Positions 17,685-27,331 of a stretch of 64,000 nucleotides of DNA are shown here, in pieces; the first letter of the stretch is position 1; each line of letters begins with the position of its first letter. The position numbers and the translations under genes were made by a program. This stretch comes from Glaciecola blandensis. Lineage in GTDB: Bacteria; Pseudomonadota; Gammaproteobacteria; Enterobacterales; Alteromonadaceae. Where the stretch lies: the NCBI RefSeq assembly GCF_031846165.1, contig NZ_JAVRIE010000001.1, positions 1,116,001 through 1,180,000 on the forward strand, read 5' to 3'. The notes under the pieces are model-generated. The model was not told the origin of the DNA, did no database searches, and saw only the letters and a list, made by a program, of their open reading frames with translations.

Positions 17685-18803
17685 TTACTTAGTTAAATCG
17701 TCAAAGAACTTTTTAACCCCGTCAAAGAACCCCTGTTCCTTTGGTCGATGTTTACCACCACCTAAGCTGGCATCAAACTCTTCCAACATTTCTCTTTGTT
17801 TAGTCGACAAGTTTACTGGCGTCTCTATCACAACCTTACACATAAGGTCGCCGACACTTCCGCTTCGAACAGACTTAACGCCTTTGCCTCGTAAACGGAA
17901 CATCTTGCCGGTTTGAGTTTCAGGTGTAATTTTTAATTTAACCTTACCATCTAAGGTCGGCACTTCAATTTCACCGCCAAGTGCCGCTGTTGCAAAACCT
18001 AGCGGGACTTCACAGTATAGGTTGTTGCCATCTCTGGCAAAAATATCATGCTCACGAATATGAACCTGAACATATAAGTCACCCGCTGGTGCACCTGTTT
18101 CCCCGGCTTCACCTTCGCCAGTTAAACGAATACGATCACCTGTGTCGACGCCTGCAGGCACTTTAACCGACAGTGTTTTCGTTTTTTCTGTGCGGCCCTG
18201 ACCACGACAAGGTGTACAAGGATCGCTAATAATTTGTCCTTTACCAGAGCATGTTGGACACGTTTGCTGAACGGCGAAGAAACCTTGGCGCATTTGCACC
18301 TGACCATTGCCCTTACATGTCGGACAGGTTGTTGGAGAAGAGCCTTTTTTCGCACCTGAGCCGTGACAAACTTCACACTCAACTAAAGTTGGCACTCGAA
18401 TTTCAACTTCTTTGCCACGCACGGCTTCTTCTAATGACATTTCCAAATTATAACGCAAGTCAGAGCCCTGACGTGCTCGTGATTGACGACCGCGACCACC
18501 ACCAAAAATATCACCAAATACGTCACCAAATATATCGCCGAAATCGGCGCCATGTCCATGACCACCGCCACGGTTTGGATCAACACCGGCATGTCCGTAC
18601 TGATCGTAGGCTGCACGCTTTTGGTCATCGGTTAGAATTTCATGAGCTTCTTGAATCTCTTTGAATTTTTCTTCCATACCTTTGTCGCCCTGAGTTCTAT
18701 CAGGGTGGTATTTCATGGCGAGCTTTTTATAGGCCTTTTTAATAGTGCGCTCATCTGCACTCTTTGGTACGCCTAATACTTCGTAGTAATCTCGTTTGGA
18801 CAT
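17685..18803 (-). CDS. dnaJ: Chaperone DnaJ (Hsp40)
   Basis: Co-chaperone that stimulates DnaK ATPase and delivers unfolded clients, 372 residues. The N-terminal J domain has the 'HPD' motif ('YHPDRTQGD'). A Gly/Phe-rich linker follows (about residues 75-110). The zinc-finger region shows four CxxCxGxG repeats ('CEVCHGSG', 'CPTCKGNG', 'CPTCSGKG', 'CTPCRGQG'). It lies 220 bases after dnaK on the same strand, with hairpins but no clear sigma-32 promoter in the gap, so read-through from dnaK is likely. Confidence 0.98.
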   Translation of the reverse strand: MSKRDYYEVLGVPKSADERTIKKAYKKLAMKYHPDRTQGDKGMEEKFKEIQEAHEILTDDQKRAAYDQYGHAGVDPNRGGGHGHGADFGDIFGDVFGDIFGGGRGRQSRARQGSDLRYNLEMSLEEAVRGKEVEIRVPTLVECEVCHGSGAKKGSSPTTCPTCKGNGQVQMRQGFFAVQQTCPTCSGKGQIISDPCTPCRGQGRTEKTKTLSVKVPAGVDTGDRIRLTGEGEAGETGAPAGDLYVQVHIREHDIFARDGNNLYCEVPLGFATAALGGEIEVPTLDGKVKLKITPETQTGKMFRLRGKGVKSVRSGSVGDLMCKVVIETPVNLSTKQREMLEEFDASLGGGKHRPKEQGFFDGVKKFFDDLTK

Positions 18804-18929
18804 AAATTCAAGGTTTCCTGCTATCTAATCTATTTACATGGATGAAACTATTTTTATAAAGGCTCTTTATTACTATTTGCTGATTCTGAATGGATCTAAG
18901 CATTGGGTAAAAAGCATTTATAAAACATC

Positions 18930-18997
18930 GGTTTAACTAAAATTTTCAGTTAAACCTGATACGAACAAGGCGCAACTCGTCTTCACTCGCTGCGCCT
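18930..18997 (-). other. Two hairpins in the dnaK-dnaJ gap
   Basis: GGTTTAACT-N9-AGTTAAACC (18930-18956) and AGGCGCA-N16-TGCGCCT (18968-18997) lie in the 220-base spacer. Neither has a clean U-run on the minus strand. They could be partial attenuators or processing sites that lower dnaJ relative to dnaK. This is structural observation only. Confidence 0.4.
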
Positions 18998-19023
18998 ATG
19001 TTTATTGAAAAGCGTTAGATGAC

Positions 19024-20949
19024 TTATTTTTTGTCGTCTTTCACTTCTTCAAATTCAGCATCAACGACGTCATCATCAGCTGGAGCTGCTGCACCGTCGT
19101 TACCTTCAGGAGCGCCTTGGCCTTCTGCCGCAGCTTTCGCCTGTGCGATTTCCATTAACTTGGTAGATGCTTCCATTAGCGCTTGTACTTTCGCATCGAT
19201 TTCAGCTTTGTCGTCGCCCTTACGCGCGGTTTCAAGAGCTTCAAGCGCTGCTTCGATAGTCGCTTTATCTTCTTCTGGAAGTGCATCACCAGCTTCTTCA
19301 ATCTGCGTCTTCGTGCCATGGATCATGCCATCAGCTTGGTTTCTCGCTTGAACGAGTTCTTCAAACTTAGCGTCAGCGTCTTTGTTCGCTTCTGCATCTT
19401 GTACCATTTGCTCGATTTCATCATCACTCAAGCCTGAGTTCGCTTTGATCGTAATCTTCTGCTCTTTACCTGTATCTTTATCTTTTGCTGATACATGTAA
19501 AATGCCGTCAGCATCGATATCGAAGGTGACTTCAATTTGAGGGGTACCTCTAGATGCTGGACGAATGCCTTCAAGATTAAACTGACCTAAAGACTTGTTG
19601 CCTTGGGCTTGCTTACGCTCACCTTGCAGCACATGAACAGTTACCGCAGCTTGATTATCTTCAGCCGTTGAGAACACCTGAGATTTCTTCGTAGGGACGG
19701 TGGTATTTTTCTCAATCAATGCCGTCATTACGCCACCCATTGTCTCAATGCCCAGTGACAATGGCGTTACGTCTAACAATAAAACGTCTTTCACGTCACC
19801 TGCAAGTACACCACCTTGAATGGCTGCACCAGTCGCTACCGCTTCATCAGGGTTAACGTCTTTACGCGGTTCTTTGCCGAAGAATTCAGTAACATACTTC
19901 TGAACAAGCGGCATACGTGTTTGACCACCAACCAAAATAATGTCGTTGATGTCGCTTACTGACAAATCAGCATCAGCTAACGCTTGCTTCAATGGCTGTA
20001 GTGACTTTTTCACTAAGTCTTCAACTAAAGATTCTAACTTCGCGCGCGTCACTTTGATAGCTAAATGCTTAGGACCACTCGCATCTGCAGTGATGTATGG
20101 CAAGTTCACTTCTGTTTGTTGCGCAGAAGATAATTCAATTTTTGCCTTTTCACCCGCTTCTTTCAGACGCTGCATAGCTAAAGGATCTTTGCGTAAATCG
20201 AAACCTTGGTCTTTCTTAAACTCTTCAACAAGATAATTGATCATGCGATTATCGAAGTCTTCACCACCTAGGTGAGTATCACCATTCGTCGCTAGTACTT
20301 CAAAAGTGTGCTCGCCATCAGCTTCGTCAATTTCAATGATTGAAATATCGAAAGTACCACCACCAAGGTCATAAACAGCAACGACGCTGTCGCCTTTTTT
20401 CTTGTCCATACCGTATGCTAGAGCTGCGGCAGTAGGTTCGTTGATGATGCGCTTCACTTCTAAACCTGCGATGCGGCCTGCATCTTTAGTTGCTTGACGC
20501 TGAGCATCATTAAAGTAAGCAGGTACCGTGATAACGGCAGCTGTCACTTCTTCGCCTAAGTAATCTTCGGCTGTCTTCTTCATTTTTTTAAGCACTTCAG
20601 CAGAAATCTGTGGAGGTGCCATTTTCTCGCCGTTTGCTTCGACCCAAGCATCACCGTTATCTGCGTTGATGATTTTGAAAGGCATGATATCGATATCACG
20701 CTGTACTTCTTCATCTTCAAAACGACGACCAATCAAACGTTTGATTGCGAATAGTGTGTTTTCAGGGTTTGTTACTGCTTGACGTTTCGCAGGCTGACCT
20801 ACTAAGGTTTCGCCTTCTGAACTGTAGGCAATAATCGACGGAGTTGTACGATCGCCTTCTGCGTTCTCAATAACTTTTGCTTTGTCGCCGTCTAATACTG
20901 CGACACATGAATTTGTTGTACCTAAATCGATACCAATGATTCTACCCAT
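19024..20949 (-). CDS. dnaK: Chaperone DnaK (Hsp70)
   Basis: ATP-driven Hsp70 chaperone, 641 residues. The ATPase domain begins 'IGIDLGTTNSCVAVLDG' and contains 'DLGGGTFDISI' and 'VGGQTRMP'. The substrate-binding domain follows ('DVTPLSLGIETMGG'), and an acidic, Ala-rich C-terminal tail ends 'EEVKDDKK'. It lies downstream of grpE, but a separate sigma-32-like promoter stands right before it. Confidence 0.99.
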   Translation of the reverse strand: MGRIIGIDLGTTNSCVAVLDGDKAKVIENAEGDRTTPSIIAYSSEGETLVGQPAKRQAVTNPENTLFAIKRLIGRRFEDEEVQRDIDIMPFKIINADNGDAWVEANGEKMAPPQISAEVLKKMKKTAEDYLGEEVTAAVITVPAYFNDAQRQATKDAGRIAGLEVKRIINEPTAAALAYGMDKKKGDSVVAVYDLGGGTFDISIIEIDEADGEHTFEVLATNGDTHLGGEDFDNRMINYLVEEFKKDQGFDLRKDPLAMQRLKEAGEKAKIELSSAQQTEVNLPYITADASGPKHLAIKVTRAKLESLVEDLVKKSLQPLKQALADADLSVSDINDIILVGGQTRMPLVQKYVTEFFGKEPRKDVNPDEAVATGAAIQGGVLAGDVKDVLLLDVTPLSLGIETMGGVMTALIEKNTTVPTKKSQVFSTAEDNQAAVTVHVLQGERKQAQGNKSLGQFNLEGIRPASRGTPQIEVTFDIDADGILHVSAKDKDTGKEQKITIKANSGLSDDEIEQMVQDAEANKDADAKFEELVQARNQADGMIHGTKTQIEEAGDALPEEDKATIEAALEALETARKGDDKAEIDAKVQALMEASTKLMEIAQAKAAAEGQGAPEGNDGAAAPADDDVVDAEFEEVKDDKK

Positions 20950-20990
20950 TTGTGTGTCTCCAAAAATGTGTTAATGCTCTTTGCATTAAT

Positions 20991-21017
20991 AAGTGGGGTT
21001 AATACCCATGTTTTCAA
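20991..21017 (-). promoter_or_regulatory. Sigma-32-type promoter before dnaK
   Basis: Minus-strand TTGAAA, 13 bases, then CCCCACTT. This closely matches the heat-shock consensus CTTGAAA-N11-16-CCCCATNT and sits about 40-70 bases upstream of the dnaK start codon. Confidence 0.7.
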
Positions 21018-21043
21018 TACGTGTTTTAAAAAAATTTACAAGT

Positions 21044-21667
21044 TTACACTTGTGTATCTACGCCATCACTCGCTGCACGTGACACCATAACCATGGCGGG
21101 ACGAAGCAAACGACCGTTTAGCGTGTAACCTTTTTGCATGACTGCCATTACGGTATTTGGCGCTAAATCGGCAGACTCTTGCATTGACATCGCTTGGTGA
21201 AGTTCTGGGTTAAAAGACTCACCTTGCGGGTCAACCACCTGCATTCCAAACTTTTCAACAGTACTTGTGAATGACTTCAGAGTGAGTTCAACACCCTCAA
21301 TCACTGGCTTAATGGCATCATTTTCAGCGTCCGCCACTTGCATTGCACGCTCAAGGTTGTCCAATACCGGCAATAATTCGCTAGCAAATTTTTCTAAAGC
21401 AAACTTACGTGCTTTATCTACCTCTTGTTCGGCTCTGCGCTTGGCGTTTTCCATGTCTGCGCGGGCACGCAACACTGCATCTTTCTGACCATCAATAGTG
21501 CCGTTAGCAATCTCCAACTCAGCCTCAAGCTCAGCGATACGAGCGATGTTGTCATCGTCGTTGATACTCTGCTCAAGCTCATCAGCAGTCATCGTTTGCT
21601 CATTTTCGGTCAGCTCTTCGGCGCTAAGCTCTTCAATGTTTTCAGGATTGTTTTTGTCTTCACTCAT
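21044..21667 (-). CDS. grpE: Nucleotide exchange factor GrpE
   Basis: Dimeric exchange factor that releases ADP from DnaK, 207 residues. An acidic N-terminal region (about residues 1-45) leads into a long coiled coil, then the beta-wing domain with the signature 'FNPELHQAMSMQ' and 'MQKGYTLNGRLLRPAMVMVS'. It lies just upstream of dnaK on the same strand and has its own heat-shock promoter. Confidence 0.97.
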   Translation of the reverse strand: MSEDKNNPENIEELSAEELTENEQTMTADELEQSINDDDNIARIAELEAELEIANGTIDGQKDAVLRARADMENAKRRAEQEVDKARKFALEKFASELLPVLDNLERAMQVADAENDAIKPVIEGVELTLKSFTSTVEKFGMQVVDPQGESFNPELHQAMSMQESADLAPNTVMAVMQKGYTLNGRLLRPAMVMVSRAASDGVDTQV

Positions 21668-21738
21668 TACTTTCTCCGCGGATACTTCTTAGTCTTACGT
21701 TCAGACGCTTTCTAGGCCGAACTTTATGCATGGCGGAT

Positions 21739-21766
21739 AGATGGGGATAGAATTATGAGCTTCAAG
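21739..21766 (-). promoter_or_regulatory. Sigma-32-type promoter before grpE
   Basis: Minus-strand CTTGAAG, 13 bases, CCCCATCT. This is nearly a perfect heat-shock promoter about 75-100 bases upstream of the grpE start codon, and the best promoter match I see in the window. Confidence 0.85.
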
Positions 21767-21939
21767 TAAAAAAAACAAAATAACTGCATTTTTTCTCTTT
21801 TTTTGCTGCCGTATTCAGTTCAGACTCGGGGAATAACGAAAGTCTGATATCGTTTTCCTAAAAAGTTAGGTAAGTTAACGGCATTCGCTGAAGTCAAGTA
21901 ACTCAGTGTTAAGTGACATTTTTGTATCAGGAGCACTGT

Positions 21940-24900
21940 TTGTTTTCGATTTATACCATCGCCTTTATTACACTCTCATACCTAGGGGTGTTGTTTGCCA
22001 TTGCGTTTTACGGTAATCGCAAAAAGTCGCCCTCTCCTATCGTTTATTCACTTGCTCTAGGTGTACATTGCACATCCTGGGCATTTTTCGGTACAACGAC
22101 GCAAGCCTCTCAATTCGGTTGGGCATTCGTGCCAACTTACCTAGGCGTTATTCTTGTGATGCTGTTTGCCTTCCCTGTCGTGTGCAAAGTCGCGCGCTTG
22201 TGTCGACAATTTAATATTAGTTCTCTGGCCGACTTTATCGGCATTCGATACCAGCACAGTCATTTAATCGCTGGAATTATTACCCTTATTTGCTTTGTTG
22301 GTGTCGTCCCCTATATCGCACTACAGCTTGATGCTATTACACTTATGCTCAGCTTAATTACCAAAGATAAGCTAGCTTTTGCGCCTAGTATTGGTTTTTA
22401 TGTCGTTGCGTTCATGGCTTTGTTTGCCATTATATTTGGTACCCGAACGCTAGACCTTACCGAAAAGCACACAGGCTTAATGTATACGATCGCCTTCGAG
22501 TCCATTGTGAAACTCTTAGGTTTACTGATTGTCGGCATTTACGTTTGTTATTATTTGTTCAATGGCTTTTTTGATGTTTTCGTTCAAGCTGCAAAGGAGC
22601 CAGCAACCACTGAAATATTGCAGGCAGACTTTTCTGTTTGGATTTTTGTAAGTCACGTCATACTGGGTATTTGCTCGATGTTTTGTTTACCTCGACAGTT
22701 TCATATTAATTTTATTGAAAATAATAATGAAACAGAGCTTGTGCTAGCCCGCTGGCTTTTCCCGCTCTTCCTATTAGCGATGTCTATTTTTGTTCTGCCT
22801 ATCGCACTTGCAGGTAATTTACTACTCGATACCGCTCAATATTCAACAGATAGTTTTGCCCTATCAATTCCCGTTCATTTTGACAATGAACTTGTCGCAC
22901 TCACCTCTTTCATTGGGGGCTTATCCGGAGCGACAAGCATGGTAATCGTAGCGACTTTAGCTTTAGGCATTATGGTTGCGAACAGTTTAGTCACACCTCT
23001 TTGGCTTTCTACTCAAGTCACACCGCATCTGAAAAAAAGCTTAGCGCCTAGCAATATTCTGAGGATCCGCCAGTTTACGGTAATGTTAGTGTTCAGTATT
23101 GCCTATTGGTATCACTTAAACATTAGCCAAACAGCACCATTAGTTAAAAGTGGCTTTATTGCATTATCGCTCCTAGCGCAGATGTTTCCTGCTTTAATTA
23201 TTGGTTTGTATTGGGGTAAAGCAAATAGAAGTGCAGCTTTGTTAAGCACTCTCAGTGGGGCCGGTTTATGGGTCTACTTCATTCTGTATCCAAGTATTTT
23301 ATCGAGCTACTATTTTAATGAAATTCCGACTGATAGTGAGTTATCTCAGGGATTTTACTTAGCATTTGGCTTCAACATATTAGTATTTGTAGTGGTATCG
23401 ATGTTCAATCGCCAAGCCCCCTCGGTAATTAACAACCCCTTTCTAATAAGTGACTCTCAACAATCAAAAACGCCTTATCAAATTGTCACTAATGAACTTG
23501 AAAGATTGATCGACAAAGTGATCCCCGCGAATTTGTCCGCTGCATTTTCTTCAAGGATCGAGCGCTCCAATGCGAATTTATTGGGTTATGCTGAACCTTC
23601 TACCTTGGCGCATGCAGAAAGACTACTTTCATCTCATATCGGTAACGCGGGCGCGAGGATATTGCTTGCGGCTATTTCGACTAATAAGAAGGATGATGTG
23701 CATGAGCTTAGTCATTGGGTAGAAGAAGCCTCTCAAAGCTTTCAGTTTAATCATGAATTACTGCAATCCTCGGTTGCGCATATTCCCCAAGGGATAAGTG
23801 TAATAAACCAAGAAATGAAATTGATAGCTTGGAACCAGAAATATGTCGATATGTTTGATTACCCTCAACACTTTTTAAAAATTGGTATGCCTATTATCGA
23901 GGTGCTCAAATACAATGCGTCGCGTGGTTTAATGAATGGCAAAGAAGATGAAAGGCTGAGTGTCAAAGAGCAGATACAACGTAGAATAGACCACATTAAA
24001 TCAGGCAGCGCCTATAAGTTTCTGCGTGATAATACCAACGGTAATGTCATCGAAATTGTCGGAAGTCCTCTGCCTGGTGGTGGCTTCGTGACTACCTACA
24101 ATGATATTAGTGAATACATTCATATCCAACGTGAATTACAGGAGTCTAAGCAAGAGCTAGAAAACCGCGTGGAACAACGAACAGCAGAATTGAATATTGC
24201 TAAACTCGATGCAGAGATGGCAAGCACAAGTAAAACCAAGTTTCTCGCAGCCGCGGGGCATGATTTAATGCAACCTTTTAATGCAGCCTCTTTATTTGCA
24301 TCTATGTTGCATCAAAAAATCCAAGATACTGAAAATAGCGAATTAACAAAAGGCTTGGTGGGTGCGCTAGAAAATGCAGACCAATTACTCTCCATGTTAC
24401 TTGATATGACAAAATTGGAATCAGGACTAATCAAGCCACATAAACAAGCCATAGACCTAAATGATTTACTGAAAAACTTAGTGAATGAATACCAAGTGCT
24501 GGCTCGCCAAAAAGGATTAAACATTCATTATGTGCCAACTAATATATGGGTGATTAGTGATCGACGTTTGCTAAATCGAATCATTCAAAACCTGATCACT
24601 AATGCGATTCGTTATACCGACCGCGGAAAGATTCTGGTCGGTGTAAGACGCCGCTCTCTTAACAATGTTGATATATGTGTTTTAGATTCAGGACGAGGTA
24701 TTGCTGACGAACAAAAGAGTCTTATTTTTGACGAGTTCAAGCAATTAGATAAGCATGAAAACAATCAAGGTTTAGGCCTTGGTTTAACTATCGTTGAAAA
24801 AATGAGTGCCTTATTAGAGCACGATATCAAAGTGCGCTCAGAGCTAGGCAAAGGAACGCAATTCCAAGTTCAACTCCAACGAAGCAAGAACAAAAACCCA

Positions 24901-25317
24901 GTGTCCGCGCCGCTTAATCAAGCAAGTCAAGTTGAAACCTTCCTTGAAGGAAAATATGTCCTTCTCATAGAAAATGAACCACTTATTCAAGCCGCCATGA
25001 CAACCCTATTTACTGATTGGGGAGCTAGAGTACTTGTTGCACGTGATCACGCTAGCGCTATGGACGCGTATCAGGACAACATAGATATTATCATTGCCGA
25101 TTATCACTTGGATAACGCAGACAATGGTATTGACGTCTGCAAAGCCGTGCTATCGAGGCAGGATGCCGACGGAGTGGCTCGCTCTATCGTTGTGCTGAGT
25201 ACAGCAGATAGAAGCCCCGAGCTTAGAGATGAAGCGTCTAATTTAGGTATCATGTTTTTACCTAAACCAGTGAAATCGCTCGCTTTGAAGCGACTACTTG
25301 GCAAAGCAATGAAATAA
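21940..25317 (+). CDS. crbS: CrbS/MxtR-type hybrid histidine kinase with sodium:solute symporter sensor
   Basis: Inner-membrane hybrid kinase of about 1125 residues. An SLC5/SSF symporter-like domain with about 13 helices fills residues 1-500. A PAS-like segment follows (about 610-720), then a HisKA domain with phospho-acceptor His774 ('AAGHDLMQPF'), an HATPase ('NLITNAIRYTDRG', 'GLGLGLTIVEKM') and a receiver with Asp1054 ('IIADYHLD'). CrbS of Vibrio cholerae and MxtR of Pseudomonas have this layout and activate acs through CrbR/ErdR. I choose the TTG at 21940 because CAGGAG lies six bases upstream; a GTG at 21913 is the alternative. The matching regulator is 1.2 kb downstream. Confidence 0.85.
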   Translation: MFSIYTIAFITLSYLGVLFAIAFYGNRKKSPSPIVYSLALGVHCTSWAFFGTTTQASQFGWAFVPTYLGVILVMLFAFPVVCKVARLCRQFNISSLADFIGIRYQHSHLIAGIITLICFVGVVPYIALQLDAITLMLSLITKDKLAFAPSIGFYVVAFMALFAIIFGTRTLDLTEKHTGLMYTIAFESIVKLLGLLIVGIYVCYYLFNGFFDVFVQAAKEPATTEILQADFSVWIFVSHVILGICSMFCLPRQFHINFIENNNETELVLARWLFPLFLLAMSIFVLPIALAGNLLLDTAQYSTDSFALSIPVHFDNELVALTSFIGGLSGATSMVIVATLALGIMVANSLVTPLWLSTQVTPHLKKSLAPSNILRIRQFTVMLVFSIAYWYHLNISQTAPLVKSGFIALSLLAQMFPALIIGLYWGKANRSAALLSTLSGAGLWVYFILYPSILSSYYFNEIPTDSELSQGFYLAFGFNILVFVVVSMFNRQAPSVINNPFLISDSQQSKTPYQIVTNELERLIDKVIPANLSAAFSSRIERSNANLLGYAEPSTLAHAERLLSSHIGNAGARILLAAISTNKKDDVHELSHWVEEASQSFQFNHELLQSSVAHIPQGISVINQEMKLIAWNQKYVDMFDYPQHFLKIGMPIIEVLKYNASRGLMNGKEDERLSVKEQIQRRIDHIKSGSAYKFLRDNTNGNVIEIVGSPLPGGGFVTTYNDISEYIHIQRELQESKQELENRVEQRTAELNIAKLDAEMASTSKTKFLAAAGHDLMQPFNAASLFASMLHQKIQDTENSELTKGLVGALENADQLLSMLLDMTKLESGLIKPHKQAIDLNDLLKNLVNEYQVLARQKGLNIHYVPTNIWVISDRRLLNRIIQNLITNAIRYTDRGKILVGVRRRSLNNVDICVLDSGRGIADEQKSLIFDEFKQLDKHENNQGLGLGLTIVEKMSALLEHDIKVRSELGKGTQFQVQLQRSKNKNPVSAPLNQASQVETFLEGKYVLLIENEPLIQAAMTTLFTDWGARVLVARDHASAMDAYQDNIDIIIADYHLDNADNGIDVCKAVLSRQDADGVARSIVVLSTADRSPELRDEASNLGIMFLPKPVKSLALKRLLGKAMK

Positions 25318-25395
25318 TAAGCAGTCTAGGGCCTGTTGTCCTCTGGTGTATGAAACAGAATAAATCTTAGTGACTATAATTTATTCAGGTATACT

Positions 25396-25431
25396 TGGCG
25401 AAAATCCAACATTGGCCTATGATTTTCGCCA
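25396..25431 (+). terminator. Long hairpin after the crbS-type kinase
   Basis: A perfect 11-bp stem TGGCGAAAATC / GATTTTCGCCA with a 14-base loop, 80 bases after the kinase stop. Only TTTG follows, so termination may be weak. It could also be a regulatory structure in the leader of the diguanylate cyclase. Confidence 0.4.
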
Positions 25432-25468
25432 TTTGAGTACAAGCAGTTAACGGTAACGAGATACCTCA

Positions 25469-26569
25469 GTGACAACACCACGTTCTAATATCAGCAGTAA
25501 GCAGCAAGTCACCCCTTTGGATGCTAGATATCAATACTTGAGTCAAGACCACTCAAATGTTCGTTTGTATTTAACCCTTAGGAATGTGTGTTTCTTAGGT
25601 GCTAGTGTACACATTTTATTTATTTTCTTTTTCTTAAGTATTGGTGCTATTTATTTATCGCTCATTAATATACTGAGCGTAAGCACTTGGCTTTTTGCTT
25701 TATATAAAAACCATCAAGGTCGATACTTCATCGCCACTATCGTATCGGCAATGGAAATTGTCGTGCATGCGGTGCTCGTCTCTCTTATTTTGGGCTTAAG
25801 CATGGGGTTTCATTACTTCCTTTGGCCTGTCGCAGCTCTACTCATGATGTCACCGCTGTTTTCAGCAAAAGTATCCTCAATCATTGGCTTCAGTATCATT
25901 AGTTTATTTGGCTTCTTGGAAGTTTATGCTGAACACATTGAATACAGCTTCGCGTATGAAGCCCTTGCGAGCTATGTTCAGATTGGCAACATTATGTTTG
26001 CGGCAGTAGGGTTTGTGTTGGTCACCCTGAGTGCTCGCTCAAAGAACGTAAAGACTGAAAAACAGCTATATGAGCTTGCCAATCAAGACGGGTTGACCGA
26101 AACCTATAATCGTCGTTTCGTTTATGATCTTGTAGAACAGATGCAGAAAGAACGCCGTCGCTCCAGTTCACTCAATTACACAGCAATGATTTGTGATATC
26201 GACGACTTTAAACAAATTACCGACCAACTTGGACACTTAGATGCTGACAAGGTCATTAAAGATGTCGCTGCGTATATTAAGTCTACCGTTAGAGAAACTG
26301 ATCTGGTTGCGCGTTGGGGTGGAGAGCAATTTTTAATATTATTGATGGATATTGATGCCAAAGGCACCGTGTCTTTAAGTGAAAAAATACGTAAAAATGT
26401 GCGCTACCATGTTGACCTAAAGAGCAATACTGACCACATTACGACCTTGAGTATCGGCATTGCTAAAGCCAAAGAGAGTGAAGACTTCGAAGATACCCTC
26501 AGGCGGGCAGACATCAGCATGTACAAAGCGAAAAAACTAGGTAAAAACCGTATTATTAACGCCGACTAA
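25469..26569 (+). CDS. Membrane-bound diguanylate cyclase, GGEQF variant
   Basis: 366 residues. About six hydrophobic helices (residues 35-200) form an N-terminal membrane sensor of no family I can name. A GGDEF domain (about 205-366) follows, beginning 'DGLTETYNRRFVYDL'. The active-site motif reads GGEQF (residues 284-288) instead of GGDEF/GGEEF; the metal-binding 'CDIDDFKQITDQLGH' is intact. If active it makes cyclic di-GMP. The start is GTG. It ends overlapping by 4 bases with the convergent CrbR-type regulator, and sits between the kinase and its likely regulator. Confidence 0.88.
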   Translation: MTTPRSNISSKQQVTPLDARYQYLSQDHSNVRLYLTLRNVCFLGASVHILFIFFFLSIGAIYLSLINILSVSTWLFALYKNHQGRYFIATIVSAMEIVVHAVLVSLILGLSMGFHYFLWPVAALLMMSPLFSAKVSSIIGFSIISLFGFLEVYAEHIEYSFAYEALASYVQIGNIMFAAVGFVLVTLSARSKNVKTEKQLYELANQDGLTETYNRRFVYDLVEQMQKERRRSSSLNYTAMICDIDDFKQITDQLGHLDADKVIKDVAAYIKSTVRETDLVARWGGEQFLILLMDIDAKGTVSLSEKIRKNVRYHVDLKSNTDHITTLSIGIAKAKESEDFEDTLRRADISMYKAKKLGKNRIINAD

Positions 26570-27198
26570 TCTAGCGCCATGAGTTGTTTGAAAATAACAC
26601 CAGCTTGAGTTCGGTTGTTTACGTTCAGCTTTTTCAAACAAGCCGATGCATGTTGCTTTACAGTACTTTCTGAAATATTCAATTCATAGGCAATTTGTTT
26701 ATTTAACAGACCGTCAGCCATCAAACCAAGTACTTTTAATTGATGCGGCGTGAGTTGCTCTATTCGCGTTAACAATGCCTCTTCTTCGTCAAAAGCACCA
26801 TCCACACTCAGCATTAACTCATTCGGTAGCCATTCCCGACCATCAAGTACTTCAGCAACCGCTTCATTAATCATATCAAGAGATGTCGATTTAGGAATAA
26901 AAGCACTCGCACCTAAGGTCAGCGCTTTAGAAATAAGCCGAGGACTTTCTTCGGCTGACACCACAACAATTAATAAGTTGGGGAATTCCGCTCGTATTTG
27001 ACTTAGGCCGGTTAAACCAGACTTGCCTGGCATCTTTAAATCTAAAAAGATGAGGTCGATATCGTCGTTCGCGGAGAGTGTTGCCAAGGTACTTTCGAAG
27101 TCTGCTGATTCAAACAGTTGCTCACCAAATACACCGCCAAGCGCTTGCTTCAGGGCATTTCTAAAGAGTGGATGATCGTCTGCAATAAGTGCTTTCAT
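26566..27198 (-). CDS. crbR: CrbR/ErdR-type LuxR-family response regulator
   Basis: NarL/LuxR-class response regulator, 210 residues. The receiver has the acidic pair Asp7/Asp8 ('IADDHPLFRNAL') and phospho-acceptor Asp53 ('IFLDLKMPG'). The C-terminal LuxR helix-turn-helix spans about residues 145-205 ('LTPHQLKVLGLMADG', 'NKQIAYELNISESTVKQH'). CrbR/ErdR is the known partner of SSF-domain kinases like the one at 21940 and activates acetyl-CoA synthetase genes. The pairing here rests on family likeness and proximity. Confidence 0.8.
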   Translation of the reverse strand: MKALIADDHPLFRNALKQALGGVFGEQLFESADFESTLATLSANDDIDLIFLDLKMPGKSGLTGLSQIRAEFPNLLIVVVSAEESPRLISKALTLGASAFIPKSTSLDMINEAVAEVLDGREWLPNELMLSVDGAFDEEEALLTRIEQLTPHQLKVLGLMADGLLNKQIAYELNISESTVKQHASACLKKLNVNNRTQAGVIFKQLMALD

Positions 27199-27281
27199 AA
27201 TAGGTGGCTAATAGGTAATGCTATTGGAAATTGATAAAGACGTGACAACAGTAATCAAAAGCACACTTTTGTGCAAGAAAC

Positions 27282-27301
27282 AAAAAAGGGGCCGAAGCCC
27301 C
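27282..27301 (-). terminator. Terminator after the TonB receptor gene
   Basis: GGGGC-TTCG-GCCCC followed by TTTTTTG on the minus strand, a textbook tetraloop terminator 30 bases beyond the receptor stop. Confidence 0.92.
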
Positions 27302-27331
27302 ATAGGACACACAAATAAATCGATGTGTTTT

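Noticed and set aside
17981..18664. Overlapping frames opposite dnaJ rich in His/Arg
   Set aside because: They are shadows of the conserved dnaJ code.
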